64,000 bases of DNA from Saccharomonospora xinjiangensis XJ-54 (GCF_000258175.1 NZ_JH636049.1:3139482-3203481); one strand, 5' to 3'; counted from the first letter of the stretch, positions 51,501 to 63,402 are shown. Numbers and translations are program-made. The notes: generated by a model from the letters alone, not told the origin.

Positions 51501-53324
51501 TCACAGCCTGGTGATCCGGCCCACACCACCGACCGGGTAGTCGGCCGAGGTCACCATTCCGCCGAGTCCCTCGGTGAGATGGCGCTGGACAGCCTGCTGG
51601 TAGGTCAGGCCCACGCTCGTGAACGGCAGCCCCGCGAACGGGTACCCGTCGCCGCCTCGTGCGGAGAAGTCGTTGGTCGCGACCGACACCGGCGACCCCT
51701 CCACGACGACGCCGTCCGAAACCAGGACCGTGCCGTCGTCGAGCACCACGTCGCGCACCCGCTCGCCAGGCGTCACGATCTCGTTGGTGCCCTCGCGAAC
51801 CTCCTGCGCTCGCCTGGCCGGGTCGTACGTGAAGGACAGCCCCGCCACCTGCATGAACGCGCCGGATGCCTCGGGCGCGGCGGCGACTCCCCGTTCGAGT
51901 AACTGCCGCAACACGTCCCTCGGCACCTCGGGGACCACGGCGACGAAGTTGGCGAACGGAGCCACCTCGTAGGTGTGCAGCGCGGTCAGCTCACCTGCCG
52001 GCAGGACGGAGTCGTTGCGAATGCCTCCACCGTTCTGGATCGCCACCTGCGGTTCCGCGACGCCGTACTCGGCGGCGTTGCGCCGTCCCGCCCACAGCAG
52101 ACTGTCGGCGACCAGGTTGCCGAGGTTCGTCTCCTCGCTGCGGACGTCGCCGCGCACGCCGTTCAGCGGCACCTCGGTGGTGGCGACGACCTCATCGGCG
52201 AGCGAGAGCACATGGTGGGACACCGGCTTCTCCACCTCGGCCCGCACCACAGGGTCGCCGTGCACCGCGTCGGGGCCGACCCCGGAGACCCGCACCGGCT
52301 GGGTGTATTCGTCGTCCACGCTCACGACAGTGCCGTGGCGGTCGAAGTTCAGGACGAGCCTGCCGACGTACTTGTAGTCTCCCGCGACGGCGACCACGGG
52401 GACGCGCCGTCCGTCGGCGTCGATGGCGTAGCGGGGGAAACTGCCCTCGGCGACATCACCGGGGATCAGGCGATCGCCGGGGTCGGCGAGGATCTCGCCG
52501 CCACCGGCGCCGACCACCGCGTCCACGTTCCGCAGCTCCGGCACCAGTGCGAGTTCGTTGTCGATGTCCTGGAGGTGGCTGACCAGCACCACCTTGTCCA
52601 CACCACGGCGGGTGAGATCGCGTGCGAGCGCGTTCGTGATCTCGTCGAGTTCGGGGCTCACCTCGACGTCGCGAGGGCTGGAGATCGCGGGCAGCTCCGG
52701 GGTGGTGAGCCCGATGACACCGACCCGCTCGCCTGCCGTCCGCAGCACCCTGCTGCGAGCGAGCGTTCCGTCGGCGGCGTGTGCGGCGAGCTCGGGCTCA
52801 CCCGAGACGTCGAGGTTGGCGCTGACGAACGGCACTTCGTCGCCCGCCGTGTCGAGGAACCGGTCCAGCACGTCGGGGCCGAAGTCGAAGTCGTGGTTGC
52901 CGAGCGCGCTCACGTCGTAGCCGATGTGTTCGAGCGCGAGCGCGTCGTAGAACGGGGCGCCGTCCCTCGTGCTCGCCGAGTACTCGGGGCCTGCGAGGAA
53001 GTTGTCCCCGCCCGACACCGTGACGACGCCTCGATGTCCTGCCTGCCCCGGCGATGGCCTGCCACGGGTCGCCTCCGCCCGCAGCTCGTCCACCAGGGTC
53101 GCGACGCGGGAGGCGCTGCCGTAGGGGCGCTCGCCGCCGTCCACGATCGGCCCCTCCTGCGCTCCGGAGCCGGTCACGCCGAGCAGCGCGGACTCCATGT
53201 CGCTCGTGAACAGCACGGTGAGGGTGAAGTCGGCGCGGTCTGCCGCGGACGCGGTCAGCGCCGACGTGCCCAGCATCGTGGCCGCGGCGAGGGCGCACAG
53301 TCCGGCCTTGCGGAGGGATCTCAC
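51501..53324 (-). CDS. Secreted 5'-nucleotidase/2',3'-cyclic phosphodiesterase (UshA-type)
   Basis: A 607-residue exported metallophosphatase. After a signal peptide (AGLCALAAATMLGTSALTASA) the N-terminal domain has TVLFTSDMESALLG in place of the usual DxHG start, GGDNFLAGPEYS, ALGNHDFDFGPD and VLVSHLQD; the C-terminal 5_nucleotid_C domain has ETNLGNLVADSLLW and IQNGGGIRNDSV. It salvages phosphate or nucleosides outside the cell. GTG 53324 follows GAGGAG. Confidence 0.93.
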   Translation of the reverse strand: MRSLRKAGLCALAAATMLGTSALTASAADRADFTLTVLFTSDMESALLGVTGSGAQEGPIVDGGERPYGSASRVATLVDELRAEATRGRPSPGQAGHRGVVTVSGGDNFLAGPEYSASTRDGAPFYDALALEHIGYDVSALGNHDFDFGPDVLDRFLDTAGDEVPFVSANLDVSGEPELAAHAADGTLARSRVLRTAGERVGVIGLTTPELPAISSPRDVEVSPELDEITNALARDLTRRGVDKVVLVSHLQDIDNELALVPELRNVDAVVGAGGGEILADPGDRLIPGDVAEGSFPRYAIDADGRRVPVVAVAGDYKYVGRLVLNFDRHGTVVSVDDEYTQPVRVSGVGPDAVHGDPVVRAEVEKPVSHHVLSLADEVVATTEVPLNGVRGDVRSEETNLGNLVADSLLWAGRRNAAEYGVAEPQVAIQNGGGIRNDSVLPAGELTALHTYEVAPFANFVAVVPEVPRDVLRQLLERGVAAAPEASGAFMQVAGLSFTYDPARRAQEVREGTNEIVTPGERVRDVVLDDGTVLVSDGVVVEGSPVSVATNDFSARGGDGYPFAGLPFTSVGLTYQQAVQRHLTEGLGGMVTSADYPVGGVGRITRL

Positions 53325-53466
53325 GCGGGCTCCTCGGTTGATAGCTTTTGACGATGTCGGGCCAGAGCTAACCACACCAGTCCTTTTCGGACAATGCTGG
53401 TGAGGGAAACCCGACGAACGTCTCCTCTCGCGGCCGCAGCGTCCGGCAGCCGCCTACCCTGGTCAC

Positions 53467-54840
53467 ATGGATTACGCCGAACACGTCACCGACCTCGTCG
53501 GCAACACGCCGCTGGTCAAGCTGAACGCTCTCACCAAGGGTGTGGAACCGCTCGTGCTCGCCAAGGTCGAGTACCTGAACCCCGGCGGCAGTGTGAAGGA
53601 CAGGATCGCCCAGCGGATGATCGAGGCCGCCGAGGAGTCGGGCGAGCTGAGGCCAGGCGGCACGATCGTGGAGCCGACCTCGGGCAACACCGGCGTCGGG
53701 CTGGCCATGGTCGCGCAGCGCAAGGGCTACCGGTGCGTGTTCGTGTGCCCCGACAAGGTCAGCGAGGACAAGCGCAACGTGCTCAAGGCGTACGGCGCCG
53801 AGGTGGTGGTGTGCCCGACGGCCGTGCCGCCGGAGCACCCTGAGTCCTATTACAACGTCTCCGATCGGCTGGCCAGGGAGATCGAAGGGGCGTGGAAGCC
53901 CAACCAGTACGCCAACCCGCACAACCCCGAGAGCCACTACCACTCCACGGGCCCCGAGATCTGGAAGCAGACCGAGGGCAAGGTGACGCACTTCGTGGCA
54001 GGCGTCGGCACCGGCGGCACCATCTCGGGCACCGGCCGGTACCTCAAGGACGTCTCCGAAGGTCGCGTCAAGGTGATCGGAGCCGACCCGGAGGGGTCCG
54101 TGTACTCCGGCGGCACCGGAAGGCCCTACCTCGTCGAGGGCGTCGGTGAGGACTTCTGGCCCGGCACCTACGACACCGACATCGCCGACGAGATCATCGC
54201 CGTTTCCGACGCGGACTCCTTCACGATCACGCGCAGGCTCGCGCAGGAGGAAGGCCTGCTCGTCGGAGGTTCGTGCGGTATGGCCGTCGCCGCGGCGCTC
54301 GAACTCGCGAAGCGGTGCGGGCCGGACGACGTCATCGTGGTGCTGCTTCCCGACAGCGGTCGCGGCTACCTCGGCAAGGTCTTCAACGACAGCTGGATGT
54401 CGTCGTACGGGTTCCTCTCGCCCGAGTCGAAGGACGCGACGGTCGGCGACGTTCTGCGCCGTAAGGACGGCAGGCTGCCCGACCTCGTGCACACGCACCC
54501 GACCGAGACCGTGGCGGAGGCCGTCGCGATCCTGCGGGAGTTCGGCGTCAGCCAGATGCCGGTCGTCAGCGCTGAGCCTCCCGTGATGGCGGCCGAGGTG
54601 GTGGGCGCCGTCAACGAACGTGACCTGCTGGAGGCGCTCTTCACCGGCAAGGCCGCCCTCGCCGATCGGCTCGACCAGCACATGTCGCCCCCGCTGCCCA
54701 CTATCGGAGCCGGCGAGCAGATCGGCGCCGCGATGAAGGCACTCGGCGCCGCGAGTGGCGCGCTGGTCCTCGTGGACGGCAAGCCGGCAGGCGTCGTGAC
54801 CAGGCACGATCTGCTCGCGTTCCTCTCGGGTCACGCCTGA
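53467..54840 (+). CDS. cbs: Cystathionine beta-synthase
   Basis: A 457-residue PLP enzyme joining serine and homocysteine to cystathionine. PLP Lys is in [19 protein letters not shown] phosphate loop in [28 protein letters not shown], and a C-terminal CBS-domain pair (residues ~335-455) probably for regulation by adenosyl compounds. It lacks the N-terminal heme domain of animal enzymes. metB lies two genes downstream, completing transsulfuration. Confidence 0.94.
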   Translation: MDYAEHVTDLVGNTPLVKLNALTKGVEPLVLAKVEYLNPGGSVKDRIAQRMIEAAEESGELRPGGTIVEPTSGNTGVGLAMVAQRKGYRCVFVCPDKVSEDKRNVLKAYGAEVVVCPTAVPPEHPESYYNVSDRLAREIEGAWKPNQYANPHNPESHYHSTGPEIWKQTEGKVTHFVAGVGTGGTISGTGRYLKDVSEGRVKVIGADPEGSVYSGGTGRPYLVEGVGEDFWPGTYDTDIADEIIAVSDADSFTITRRLAQEEGLLVGGSCGMAVAAALELAKRCGPDDVIVVLLPDSGRGYLGKVFNDSWMSSYGFLSPESKDATVGDVLRRKDGRLPDLVHTHPTETVAEAVAILREFGVSQMPVVSAEPPVMAAEVVGAVNERDLLEALFTGKAALADRLDQHMSPPLPTIGAGEQIGAAMKALGAASGALVLVDGKPAGVVTRHDLLAFLSGHA

Positions 54841-54958
54841 CCGAAATCAAGATCATCGACGGAACTGCCAGGGGCGTTACACGCCGCGCGGGTCACGATC
54901 CGATAGCGTGTGCGCGAGCGAAATCACTAAGGTCCTCGTCAAGGGGGTTCACGACCCA

Positions 54959-56338
54959 ATGAGTGCTCCTCAGCCACCGAATCAGCCCTGGGGTGGCGAG
55001 CAACAACCCCAGGGGCCGTCCAGCGGCCCTCAACCACAGCAGAACAGCCCGTTCGGCACATCCGAACCCACCCAGGTGGTGCAGCCGCAGCAGCCCCAGC
55101 AGTCGCAGGGTGAGCAGCAGCCGTTCGGGGACAGCCCCGAACCCACTCAGGTCGTCCAGCCCCCGAACCCTTCGGCAGGCCAACAGGGCGACAACGCCGA
55201 GTCCACCCAGCTCGTGTCGCCCGGATCGCAGCCGCAGCCCGCGATCCCGTACGCGCCGCCGCCGAGCGCCGCGGACAACCCCGCCGCCGTGAACCCGCAG
55301 GGCGGCTTCGGGCAGCAGCCGCAGTCCGGTGGCTTCGGCGCGCTGGGGCAGCCTGGCCCCCAGTCCGGACCTCAGCCGAGCTTCGGCGGCCAGCCGGGCC
55401 CGTTCGGCCAGCCGCCGCAGGGCGGTTTCGGCGCACCGCCTGGTGGCGGCTTCGGCGGCCCGCCGCCGCCCGCGTTCGGTCCGGGCGGGCCGGGGATGCC
55501 CGGCGGTTCGGTCGGGATGAGCCCCGTCGGCATGATCGTCGGTGGCGTGCTCGCGGTGATCGGCCTGGTCTCACTGATCTTCTCGTTCGGCGATCTCGGC
55601 GACATCAGCGAACTCGGTGACCTCGCCGAGAACACGCCTGCAATCGCGGAGGCCCTGGAACAGGCCGGTATCGCTTCTCCAGGGACGCTGACCTTCTACT
55701 CGATTCTCACCATGGTCGGCTCCGTCGCGACGATCGCGGGTGGTGTCCTGCTGGCGCTGCGCGCCAAGCTCAAGGGCGCGTTGCAGAAGTTGGGACCGTT
55801 CGTGGTGTTGGGCGGTGGGGTCCTGCTCTTGCTTTCCGGCGTCTTGTTGCTGATCGGGACGTCCGTCAAGAAGGAGTTCGCCGACCAGTACGGTCAGGCG
55901 GGCGTGCTGGGCACATCCGTGCTCTACCTGATCCTCGGCATCCTCGTGGTCATCGGCGGCGTGCTGGCGGTCATTCCTGCCACGGCCAAGATGCTGGGAA
56001 CCGGTGGTGGCCCTGGTGGTCCGGGTGGTTTCGGTCAGCCGGGGCAGCCTGGCGGGTTCGGCCAGCCCGGCCAGTTCGGCCAGCCGGGGCAGCCGGGTGG
56101 TTTCGGCCAGCCGGGAGGCCAGTTCCCGCCTAGCGGAGGCTTCGGTCAGCCGAGTCAGCCGGGTCAGCCGGGTCAGCCCGGCCAGCCCGGCGGCTTCGGT
56201 CAGCCGGGTCAGCCCGGCGGCTTCGGTCAGCCCGGCGGGTTCGGCCAGCCAGGTGGCTTCGGCCAGCCCGGCGGTTTCGACCAGCCTGGCCAGTTCGGCC
56301 AGCAGGGCCAGCCAGGACAGCCGCCGCAGCAGTGGTGA
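54959..56338 (+). CDS. Pro/Gln/Gly-rich membrane protein with repeat tails
   Basis: A 459-residue protein. Residues 1-180 are Pro/Gln/Gly-rich with FGQQPQ-type repeats; residues ~185-350 have four hydrophobic segments ([80 protein letters not shown]); the rest is GQPGGF repeats encoded by 56016-56330. The pattern recalls actinobacterial 34-kDa-antigen-like (DUF5336) proteins; function unknown. The repeats are prone to length changes. Confidence 0.82.
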   Translation: MSAPQPPNQPWGGEQQPQGPSSGPQPQQNSPFGTSEPTQVVQPQQPQQSQGEQQPFGDSPEPTQVVQPPNPSAGQQGDNAESTQLVSPGSQPQPAIPYAPPPSAADNPAAVNPQGGFGQQPQSGGFGALGQPGPQSGPQPSFGGQPGPFGQPPQGGFGAPPGGGFGGPPPPAFGPGGPGMPGGSVGMSPVGMIVGGVLAVIGLVSLIFSFGDLGDISELGDLAENTPAIAEALEQAGIASPGTLTFYSILTMVGSVATIAGGVLLALRAKLKGALQKLGPFVVLGGGVLLLLSGVLLLIGTSVKKEFADQYGQAGVLGTSVLYLILGILVVIGGVLAVIPATAKMLGTGGGPGGPGGFGQPGQPGGFGQPGQFGQPGQPGGFGQPGGQFPPSGGFGQPSQPGQPGQPGQPGGFGQPGQPGGFGQPGGFGQPGGFGQPGGFDQPGQFGQQGQPGQPPQQW

Positions 56339-56358
56339 ACCACTGATCCAGAGCGCGA

Positions 56359-56389
56359 GGGGGCCGTGGGCGAGCAGCCTGCGGCCCCC
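56359..56389 (+). terminator. Terminator hairpin
   Basis: GGGGGCCG (56359-56366) pairs with CGGCCCCC (56382-56389), then TTC; directly downstream of the repeat-rich membrane protein. Confidence 0.7.
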
Positions 56390-56436
56390 TTCGGGTCTCG
56401 GAGGCTTCTCGCCCGAGGCGCCCGTAGGCTGTGGGC

Positions 56437-57597
56437 ATGGTTGCAGACCCGCGCTACGGATTCGAGACACGCGCCATCCACGCAGGGCAGGAACCCGACC
56501 CTCGCACGGGTGCGGTGATCGTGCCGATCTACCAGACCTCCACCTACGCGCAGGACGGTGTCGGCGGCACCCGCGAAGGGGACTACGAGTACTCCAGGAC
56601 TGCCAACCCCACCCGCACAGCGCTGGAGGAGGCACTCGCAGCGCTGGAGAACGGCAGGCACGCCCTCGCGTTCGCGTCCGGCATGGCCGCCAGCGACGCG
56701 GTGCTGCGGACCATGCTCAGGCCGGGCGATCACTTGGTGCTGGGCAACGACGTCTACGGCGGCACGTTCCGGCTGATCGACAAGGTCCTCACCGAGTGGG
56801 GCGTGAACTACAGCGTCGCGTCCCTGTCCGACCTCGACGAGGTCAGGACGGCCATGCGGCCCGAGACGAAACTCGTCTGGTGTGAGTCGCCGACCAACCC
56901 GCTGCTCGGCATCGCCGACATCGCGGCGCTCGCGGAGCTGGCCCATGTCGGTGGAGCCAAGCTCGTCGTGGACAACACGTTCGCCACGCCGTACCTCCAG
57001 ACTCCGCTCGAACTCGGCGCCGACGTGGTCGTGCACTCCACGACGAAGTACCTCGGCGGCCACTCCGATGTCGTCGGCGGCGCCGTGATCACCGACTCCG
57101 ACGAGGTCCGGGAGCGGCTGTTCTTCCTGCGCAACTCCGCCGGTGCCGTGCCCGGTGCCTTCGACGCGTGGCTGACTCTGCGCGGTCTCAAGACGCTGGC
57201 CGTTCGCATGGAGCGGCACTGCGGGAACGCCGAGCTGATCGCCGAGGCGCTGGCGGTGCACCCCAAGGTGGAGCGGGTGTACTACCCGGGTCTCGCGGAA
57301 CACCCCGGTCACTCCCTCGCGGCCAAGCAGATGCGCCGCTTCGGCGGGATGGTGTCCTTCACTCACGTCGATGGTGAACGCGCGGCACTCGACATGGTCG
57401 CGAGGACGAAGCTGTTCGTACTCGCCGAGTCGCTCGGCGGCGTGGAGTCACTGATCGAACATCCCGGCCGCATGACGCACGCGAGCGTCGCGGGGTCGCT
57501 GCTGTCGGTTCCCCCCGAACTGGTGAGGCTCTCGGTGGGCATCGAGGACGCGCACGACCTGCTGGCCGACCTCAGGTACGCGCTCGACGCTTCCTGA
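56437..57597 (+). CDS. metB: Cystathionine gamma-synthase/lyase-family enzyme
   Basis: A 386-residue PLP enzyme of the Cys/Met metabolism family: YGFETRAIHAGQEPDPRTGAV, YSRTANPTRTALEEALAALE, PLP Lys in HSTTKYLGGHSDVVGG, and SLGGVESLIEHPGRMTHAS. The family makes cystathionine from O-succinyl/acetylhomoserine or cleaves it. Near cbs, it fits transsulfuration in either direction. ATG 56437 or GTG 56431. Confidence 0.92.
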   Translation: MVADPRYGFETRAIHAGQEPDPRTGAVIVPIYQTSTYAQDGVGGTREGDYEYSRTANPTRTALEEALAALENGRHALAFASGMAASDAVLRTMLRPGDHLVLGNDVYGGTFRLIDKVLTEWGVNYSVASLSDLDEVRTAMRPETKLVWCESPTNPLLGIADIAALAELAHVGGAKLVVDNTFATPYLQTPLELGADVVVHSTTKYLGGHSDVVGGAVITDSDEVRERLFFLRNSAGAVPGAFDAWLTLRGLKTLAVRMERHCGNAELIAEALAVHPKVERVYYPGLAEHPGHSLAAKQMRRFGGMVSFTHVDGERAALDMVARTKLFVLAESLGGVESLIEHPGRMTHASVAGSLLSVPPELVRLSVGIEDAHDLLADLRYALDAS

Positions 57598-57601
57598 CGC
57601 G

Positions 57602-57856
57602 TCAGGGACGGAAGTTGCTGGGGGAGGCGTCCTCGGGGCCCGGCCGCTCATGGCCTGCCTCCCTCAGCTCCGCACCCGAAACGCAACTTCCGATGAGCGT
57701 GACCTGCCTGCCGTCCGTGACGTAGTGGCCGGGTTCGCACCTGGCTTCGGTGACGGTGTAGACGGCGGCTCCGGTGAGGGCGATGGCGGAAACCACGCCG
57801 GCGAGAAGGGGCACGACACCCGCGGAACGCGACCCGTCCGACGTGCGTGCCCTCAT
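57602..57856 (-). CDS. Small membrane protein
   Basis: An 84-residue protein with one hydrophobic segment (GVVPLLAGVVSAIALTGAAVYTV) and an outer part with two cysteines (EARCEPGHYV, IGSCVSGAEL). No recognised domain. It is convergent with metB and divergent from ilvA. Confidence 0.6.
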   Translation of the reverse strand: MRARTSDGSRSAGVVPLLAGVVSAIALTGAAVYTVTEARCEPGHYVTDGRQVTLIGSCVSGAELREAGHERPGPEDASPSNFRP

Positions 57857-57979
57857 ATCCGGCTCTCCCCACCCTGCTGATCCGGCGACGACTGCGTGCG
57901 CGACAAGCTTACCCAATCGTGATCTGTTCAAGCAGGTAGCCTCGTCGTGACGCTTCGTGCAGTGACATCATCTCCGTTC

Positions 57980-59185
57980 ATGGGACTTGTCAGCGTGGAC
58001 ACAATCCGCGAGGCGAGGCGTCTGCTGGAGACCATCGTGCGGATGACGCCGATGGAGCATGCGCGTGACCTCGAACGGCCTCAGGGCGGGCCCGTGTATC
58101 TCAAGTGCGAGAACCTGCAACGCACGGGGTCGTTCAAGATCAGAGGCGCCTACACCCGGATTCACGGGTTGAGCGAGGAGGAGCGCGCGAGGGGCGTGGT
58201 GGCCGCGAGTGCGGGCAACCACGCCCAGGGTGTGGCTCTTGCCGCCGCATTGCTCGGCGCGAAGGCCACCGTCTTCATGCCGCAGCGGGCTCCGCTGCCG
58301 AAGCTGGCCGCCACCCGTGGGTACGGCGCCGACGTCCACCTGCACGGCGAGTCGCTGGAGGAGGCGCTCGCGGAGGCGACCGCCTTCGCCGAACGCACCG
58401 GGGCTGTGTTCATCCACCCCTTCGACCACCCCGACATCATCGCGGGCCAGGGCACCGTCGGCCTTGAGATCCTCGAACAGGTTCCCGACGTCGCCACGGT
58501 CCTCGTCGCCACGGGCGGCGGGGGACTGGTGGGAGGCGTGGCCAGCGCCGTGAAGGCGGTGAAGCCCGGCGTGCGCGTCGTGGGTGTGCAGGCGGAGGGA
58601 GCCGCCGCCTTCCCTCTCTCGCTGTCCGCAGGCAACCCGATGCGGCTCGAACGCACGCAGACCATGGCCGACGGCATCGCGGTCGGCGGTCCCGGCCCGA
58701 TCACGTTCGAACACGTCCGCGCCCTCGTTGACGATGTGGTGACGGTGAGCGAGGAGTCGCTGTCGCGTGCGGTGCTGCTGTGTCTCGAACGACGCAAGCT
58801 CGTCGTCGAACCCGCCGGCGCTGCCGCGGTCGCCGCGCTGCTCGAACACCCCGGCGTCTTCGAACCCCCCGTGGTCGCGGTGTTGTCTGGTGGCAACGTG
58901 GACCCGCTGCTGCTGTTGCAGATCATCCAGCACGGCATGACGGCCGCAGGCCGTTACCTGAGCCTGCGGCTGCGGGTGCCCGACCGGCCGGGGTCGCTGG
59001 CCGGTCTGCTGTCCCTGGTCGGCGAACTCGGAGCGAACGTGATGGACGTCGAGCATTCGCGCATCTCGGGCAGGCTGGCGATGGGCGAGGTGGAGATCGC
59101 GCTGAAGCTGGAGACGCGAGGCCCCGAGCACTGCGCCGACGTGGCGGCACAGCTCCAGAGGGCCGGTTATCGCGTGCTGGTGTGA
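57980..59185 (+). CDS. ilvA: Threonine ammonia-lyase (biosynthetic/catabolic, ACT domain)
   Basis: A 401-residue PLP enzyme converting threonine to 2-oxobutanoate and ammonia. PLP Lys in QRTGSFKIRGAYTRI, VVAASAGNHAQGVALAAALL, GGGGLVGGVASA, and a C-terminal ACT domain (RVPDRPGSLAGLLSLVGE). One ACT domain is typical of the TdcB/short IlvA type. ATG 57980 gives the usual N-terminus; GTG 57947 is possible and has AGGTAG upstream. Confidence 0.94.
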   Translation: MGLVSVDTIREARRLLETIVRMTPMEHARDLERPQGGPVYLKCENLQRTGSFKIRGAYTRIHGLSEEERARGVVAASAGNHAQGVALAAALLGAKATVFMPQRAPLPKLAATRGYGADVHLHGESLEEALAEATAFAERTGAVFIHPFDHPDIIAGQGTVGLEILEQVPDVATVLVATGGGGLVGGVASAVKAVKPGVRVVGVQAEGAAAFPLSLSAGNPMRLERTQTMADGIAVGGPGPITFEHVRALVDDVVTVSEESLSRAVLLCLERRKLVVEPAGAAAVAALLEHPGVFEPPVVAVLSGGNVDPLLLLQIIQHGMTAAGRYLSLRLRVPDRPGSLAGLLSLVGELGANVMDVEHSRISGRLAMGEVEIALKLETRGPEHCADVAAQLQRAGYRVLV

Positions 59186-59195
59186 CGGCGGCACT

Positions 59196-59233
59196 GTCCG
59201 TGGGGCCGCCCGGTCGCGAGCGGCCCCACGGAC
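59196..59233. terminator. Strong bidirectional terminator hairpin
   Basis: A 14-bp perfect stem GTCCGTGGGGCCGC (59196-59209) and complement (59220-59233) with a 10-nt loop, between convergent ilvA and hppD. Confidence 0.88.
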
Positions 59234-59237
59234 GGTG

Positions 59238-60491
<1,254 letters not shown>

Positions 60492-60542
60492 TCATACTGG
60501 CATCCGAGTGATCAGATCGGCCGGATTGCGCAGGAGAGCGGC

Positions 60543-61016
60543 ATGACGTTGGACGCGCTGGACGCACGGTTGCTGCTGTTGCTGGCCGACGCGCCGCGCC
60601 TCGGGGTGCTGGAGTGTGCCCGCAGGCTCGGCGTGGCGAGGGGCACCGTGCAGGCCCGGCTCGACCGGCTCGCGGCCTCCGGTGTGCTCAAGGGCTTCCC
60701 GCCGGACCTCGATCTCGCCGAGATGGGCTACGGCCTCACGGCGTTCGCCGTACTGGAGATCGCGCAGGGCCGCCGTGCCGAGGTGGCGACGGCGTTGGCG
60801 GCCATCGACGAGGTGTGCGAGGTCCATGCCACGACAGGGCAGGGTGATCTGTTCGTGCGGGTGGTCGCCCGCTCCAACGACGACCTGCAACGCGTCATCG
60901 ACAAGGTCGTCGGGGTGCCGGGAGTGCGGAGGACGGCGACGTCGATCGCACTCTCCACGCCGGTCCCGCCGAGGGTGCGGCCGCTGTTGGAGCGCATCGC
61001 CGACCGGAAGGGCTGA
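60543..61016 (+). CDS. Lrp/AsnC-family regulator
   Basis: A 157-residue regulator: LDALDARLLLLLADAPRLGVLECARRLGVARGTVQARLDRLAASGV as helix-turn-helix, and a RAM/AsnC ligand domain (AIDEVCEVHATTGQGDLFVRV). It is divergent from hppD across 120 bp; amino-acid-responsive control of tyrosine breakdown is the natural reading, inferred from position. Confidence 0.93.
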   Translation: MTLDALDARLLLLLADAPRLGVLECARRLGVARGTVQARLDRLAASGVLKGFPPDLDLAEMGYGLTAFAVLEIAQGRRAEVATALAAIDEVCEVHATTGQGDLFVRVVARSNDDLQRVIDKVVGVPGVRRTATSIALSTPVPPRVRPLLERIADRKG

Positions 61017-61134
61017 TCGGCCTTACAGGATGATCGGCACCTGGCCGATATGACCGGGAATCGTTGCCGCAAGGGCACCGCGCTGAGAGCTCCTGTACAG
61101 AGCCCCGGAGCGAAGACGCCGCGGGCCAAAACGA

Positions 61135-61174
61135 ACGGCCGGTGCGCCACCTCATCGATGACCGCACCGGCCGT
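61135..61174 (-). terminator. Terminator hairpin after greA
   Basis: A 12-bp perfect stem ACGGCCGGTGCG (61135-61146) and complement (61163-61174), between the convergent Lrp and greA genes. Confidence 0.78.
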
Positions 61175-61207
61175 GCACGTGTGTCCGGGGTTCGCCGCCC
61201 TATCTGC

Positions 61208-61702
61208 TCATGAGCTGTAGGGAACAGCCTTCACGAGCGTGACCTTCTGGTTCTTGCCGTTGGGCAGCAGGTACTCCCGCGACTCGCCCTCCCTCGCCCC
61301 GAGCAAGGCCTTGCCGAGCGGGGAGTCGGGCGAGTAGACCTCGATCGGCCCGTTGCCGCCTTCCTCACGCGTCGCGAGCAGGAAGGTCTCCTCGTCGTCA
61401 TCGCCGTCGTAGCGCACGGTCAGCACCATGCCCGGCTCGGCGATGCCGTCGTCCTTCGGCGCCTCGCCGACCTTGGCGGCGCGCAGCAGCTCCTGCAGAT
61501 GCCGGATGCGGGCCTCCTGCTGTCCCTGCTCCTCGCGAGCGGCGTGGTAGCCGCCGTTCTCCTTGAGGTCGCCCTCTTCCCGGCTGGCGTTGATCTTCGC
61601 GGCGATGACCGGACGATTCTCGATCAGCTCGTCGAGCTCGCTCTTGAGCCTGTCGTAGGCATCCTGGGTCAGCCAGGTCACCTTGCTGTCGCTCACGGTC
61701 AC
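61208..61702 (-). CDS. greA: Transcription elongation factor GreA
   Basis: A 164-residue GreA: the N-terminal coiled coil has [33 protein letters not shown] with the acidic tip (EEGDLKENG), and the C-terminal FKBP-like domain has [18 protein letters not shown]. It rescues backtracked RNA polymerase by stimulating cleavage. GTG 61702 has AGGAGG 5 nt upstream; ATG 61705 is 2 nt after it and GTG 61696 also fits. Confidence 0.96.
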   Translation of the reverse strand: MTVSDSKVTWLTQDAYDRLKSELDELIENRPVIAAKINASREEGDLKENGGYHAAREEQGQQEARIRHLQELLRAAKVGEAPKDDGIAEPGMVLTVRYDGDDDEETFLLATREEGGNGPIEVYSPDSPLGKALLGAREGESREYLLPNGKNQKVTLVKAVPYSS

Positions 61703-61780
61703 CATCTCCTCCTAGGGCCTGCCGAACCTGGGTATACAAGCCGGCCGCCACGCCGTCGTGGCTGGTAGATAAAGGAAAGA

Positions 61781-61801
61781 CACGGCCCGTCTCGGGCCGT
61801 G
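61781..61801 (-). terminator. Hairpin between DUF4307 and greA
   Basis: CACGGCCCG-TCT-CGGGCCGTG, a 9-bp perfect stem, after the DUF4307 gene on the minus strand. Confidence 0.75.
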
Positions 61802-61879
61802 CCGACGATACGAGGATAGCATGGAACCACCCCCGAGGGCCGCCATATTGTTGACAACGCCGGGCGTCCGGCGCTTATT

Positions 61880-62344
61880 TCACTCCGTTGGCCGCTGGGG
61901 GGTTGACAAGTATTCGGGAACATCATAGGAGCAGCCGTACACATCCGCAGTGACAGGCTGCCGGATGCTCCGCACAACGGTTTCGAGGCGTTGCACGCCC
62001 GGTGGGACGTAGATCTCCTTCCTGCCCGTCTCGGCTCCGTCGATGGCCCGGACCCTGACGATGCACACGGCGGGTCGCGAAGGGTCGTTCCGGTTCACGT
62101 CCACGGTGATCGACATGGCGTCGCCAGGTCGTTCCTCGAACGCGACGCGCTGGGCGTCGATGGGAGTCGCGAACCACTGCGAGTACACGAGGTAGCTGCC
62201 GATGCCGAGCGCCACGACCGCGGCGAGGCCCGCCGCCCAGGCTCGTCTGCCACGCGATCCCCGGTGAGGGCGGCGGGTGCGAGTGGAGCCGTAGCGGTCC
62301 CCCAGAGCGCGCGCCGACGCCTGGCCGGGCTCGGAACTGCTCAA
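61880..62344 (-). CDS. DUF4307 membrane protein
   Basis: A 154-residue protein with ALGDRYGSTRTRRP near the start, one membrane helix (AWAAGLAAVVALGIGSYLVY) and an outer beta domain (ITVDVNRNDPSRPAVCIVRVRA, VYGCSYDVPEYL), the DUF4307 pattern (Rv1081c family). TTG 62344 has GGGAGG 7 nt upstream. It is divergent from mca, as in Mycobacterium. Confidence 0.9.
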   Translation of the reverse strand: MSSSEPGQASARALGDRYGSTRTRRPHRGSRGRRAWAAGLAAVVALGIGSYLVYSQWFATPIDAQRVAFEERPGDAMSITVDVNRNDPSRPAVCIVRVRAIDGAETGRKEIYVPPGVQRLETVVRSIRQPVTADVYGCSYDVPEYLSTPQRPTE

Positions 62345-62487
62345 CGGAGGGCCTCCCGAACGGTCTTGTCGTTGGGACGAGGAGAATGAAATCACCCACC
62401 TCGCGTGTTGAGTATCCGTGAGAGCGGAACGGACATGGGCCGGGGGGCCCGCACACGACGTGCGATCGGGAAAGGAACCGAGCCGAC

Positions 62488-63402
62488 ATGGCGCGAACCG
62501 ACGGAGAGAGGGCTGACAGGGTGGACGCGGGGTTGCGGCTGATGGCGGTGCACGCCCATCCGGACGACGAGTCGAGCAAGGGTGCGGCCACGATGGCCCG
62601 CTACGTCGCCGAGGGCCACGACGTGATGGTGGTGACCTGCACCGGGGGCGAGGCGGGCAGTGTTCTCAATCCCGCGATGGACCGGCCCGAGGTTCACGAG
62701 AACATGACGATGCTGCGCAGGGAGGAGATGGCGAGGGCGGCCAAGATCCTCGGCGTTCAGCATCGCTGGCTCGGCTTCATCGACTCGGGGCTTCCCGAGG
62801 GCGACCCGCCGCCGCCGCTTCCGGAGGACTGCTTCGCGAACATTCCGATCGAGGAACCGGTTCGCAGGCTCGTGCAGGTCATGCGTGAGTTCCGCCCGCA
62901 CGTCGTCATCACCTACGACGAGAACGGCGGTTACCCGCACCCCGACCACATCCGCTGCCACGAGGTGTCGATGGCCGCGTACGACGCCGTCGCCGACGCC
63001 GAGCGGTATCCGGACGAGGGCGAACCGTGGCAGCCGCTGAAGCTCTACTACAGCCATGGCTTCTCCAGAGCGAAGTTCGAGGCGTTCCATGAGGCGCTCA
63101 CCTCTCGCGGGCTGGAGTCGCCCTACGACGAGTGGCTGAAGAACTGGGATTCCGACCGCCCTGACGTCATGGAGCGGGTCACGACGCAGGTACCGTGCGG
63201 CGACTACTTCGAGGTCCGCGACGACGCGCTGCGCGCACACGCCACGCAGATCGACCCCAACAGCCGGTGGTTCGCCGTGCCGCTCGACCTGCAGCGCGAG
63301 GTGTGGCCAACCGAGGAGTACGAGCTGGTGCGCTCGCTCGTCGATACGACCCTTCCCGAGGACGATCTGTTCGCGGGAGTCCGAGAGAGGGTGACGACAT
63401 GA
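62488..63402 (+). CDS. mca: Mycothiol S-conjugate amidase
   Basis: A 304-residue zinc amidase that cleaves mycothiol conjugates to a mercapturic acid and GlcN-Ins during detoxification. Zinc ligands are in [15 protein letters not shown] and [28 protein letters not shown] and [18 protein letters not shown] are family motifs. Its presence indicates a mycothiol-making actinobacterium. GGAAAGGAA lies upstream of ATG 62488. The stop overlaps the next gene (ATGA). Confidence 0.96.
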   Translation: MARTDGERADRVDAGLRLMAVHAHPDDESSKGAATMARYVAEGHDVMVVTCTGGEAGSVLNPAMDRPEVHENMTMLRREEMARAAKILGVQHRWLGFIDSGLPEGDPPPPLPEDCFANIPIEEPVRRLVQVMREFRPHVVITYDENGGYPHPDHIRCHEVSMAAYDAVADAERYPDEGEPWQPLKLYYSHGFSRAKFEAFHEALTSRGLESPYDEWLKNWDSDRPDVMERVTTQVPCGDYFEVRDDALRAHATQIDPNSRWFAVPLDLQREVWPTEEYELVRSLVDTTLPEDDLFAGVRERVTT

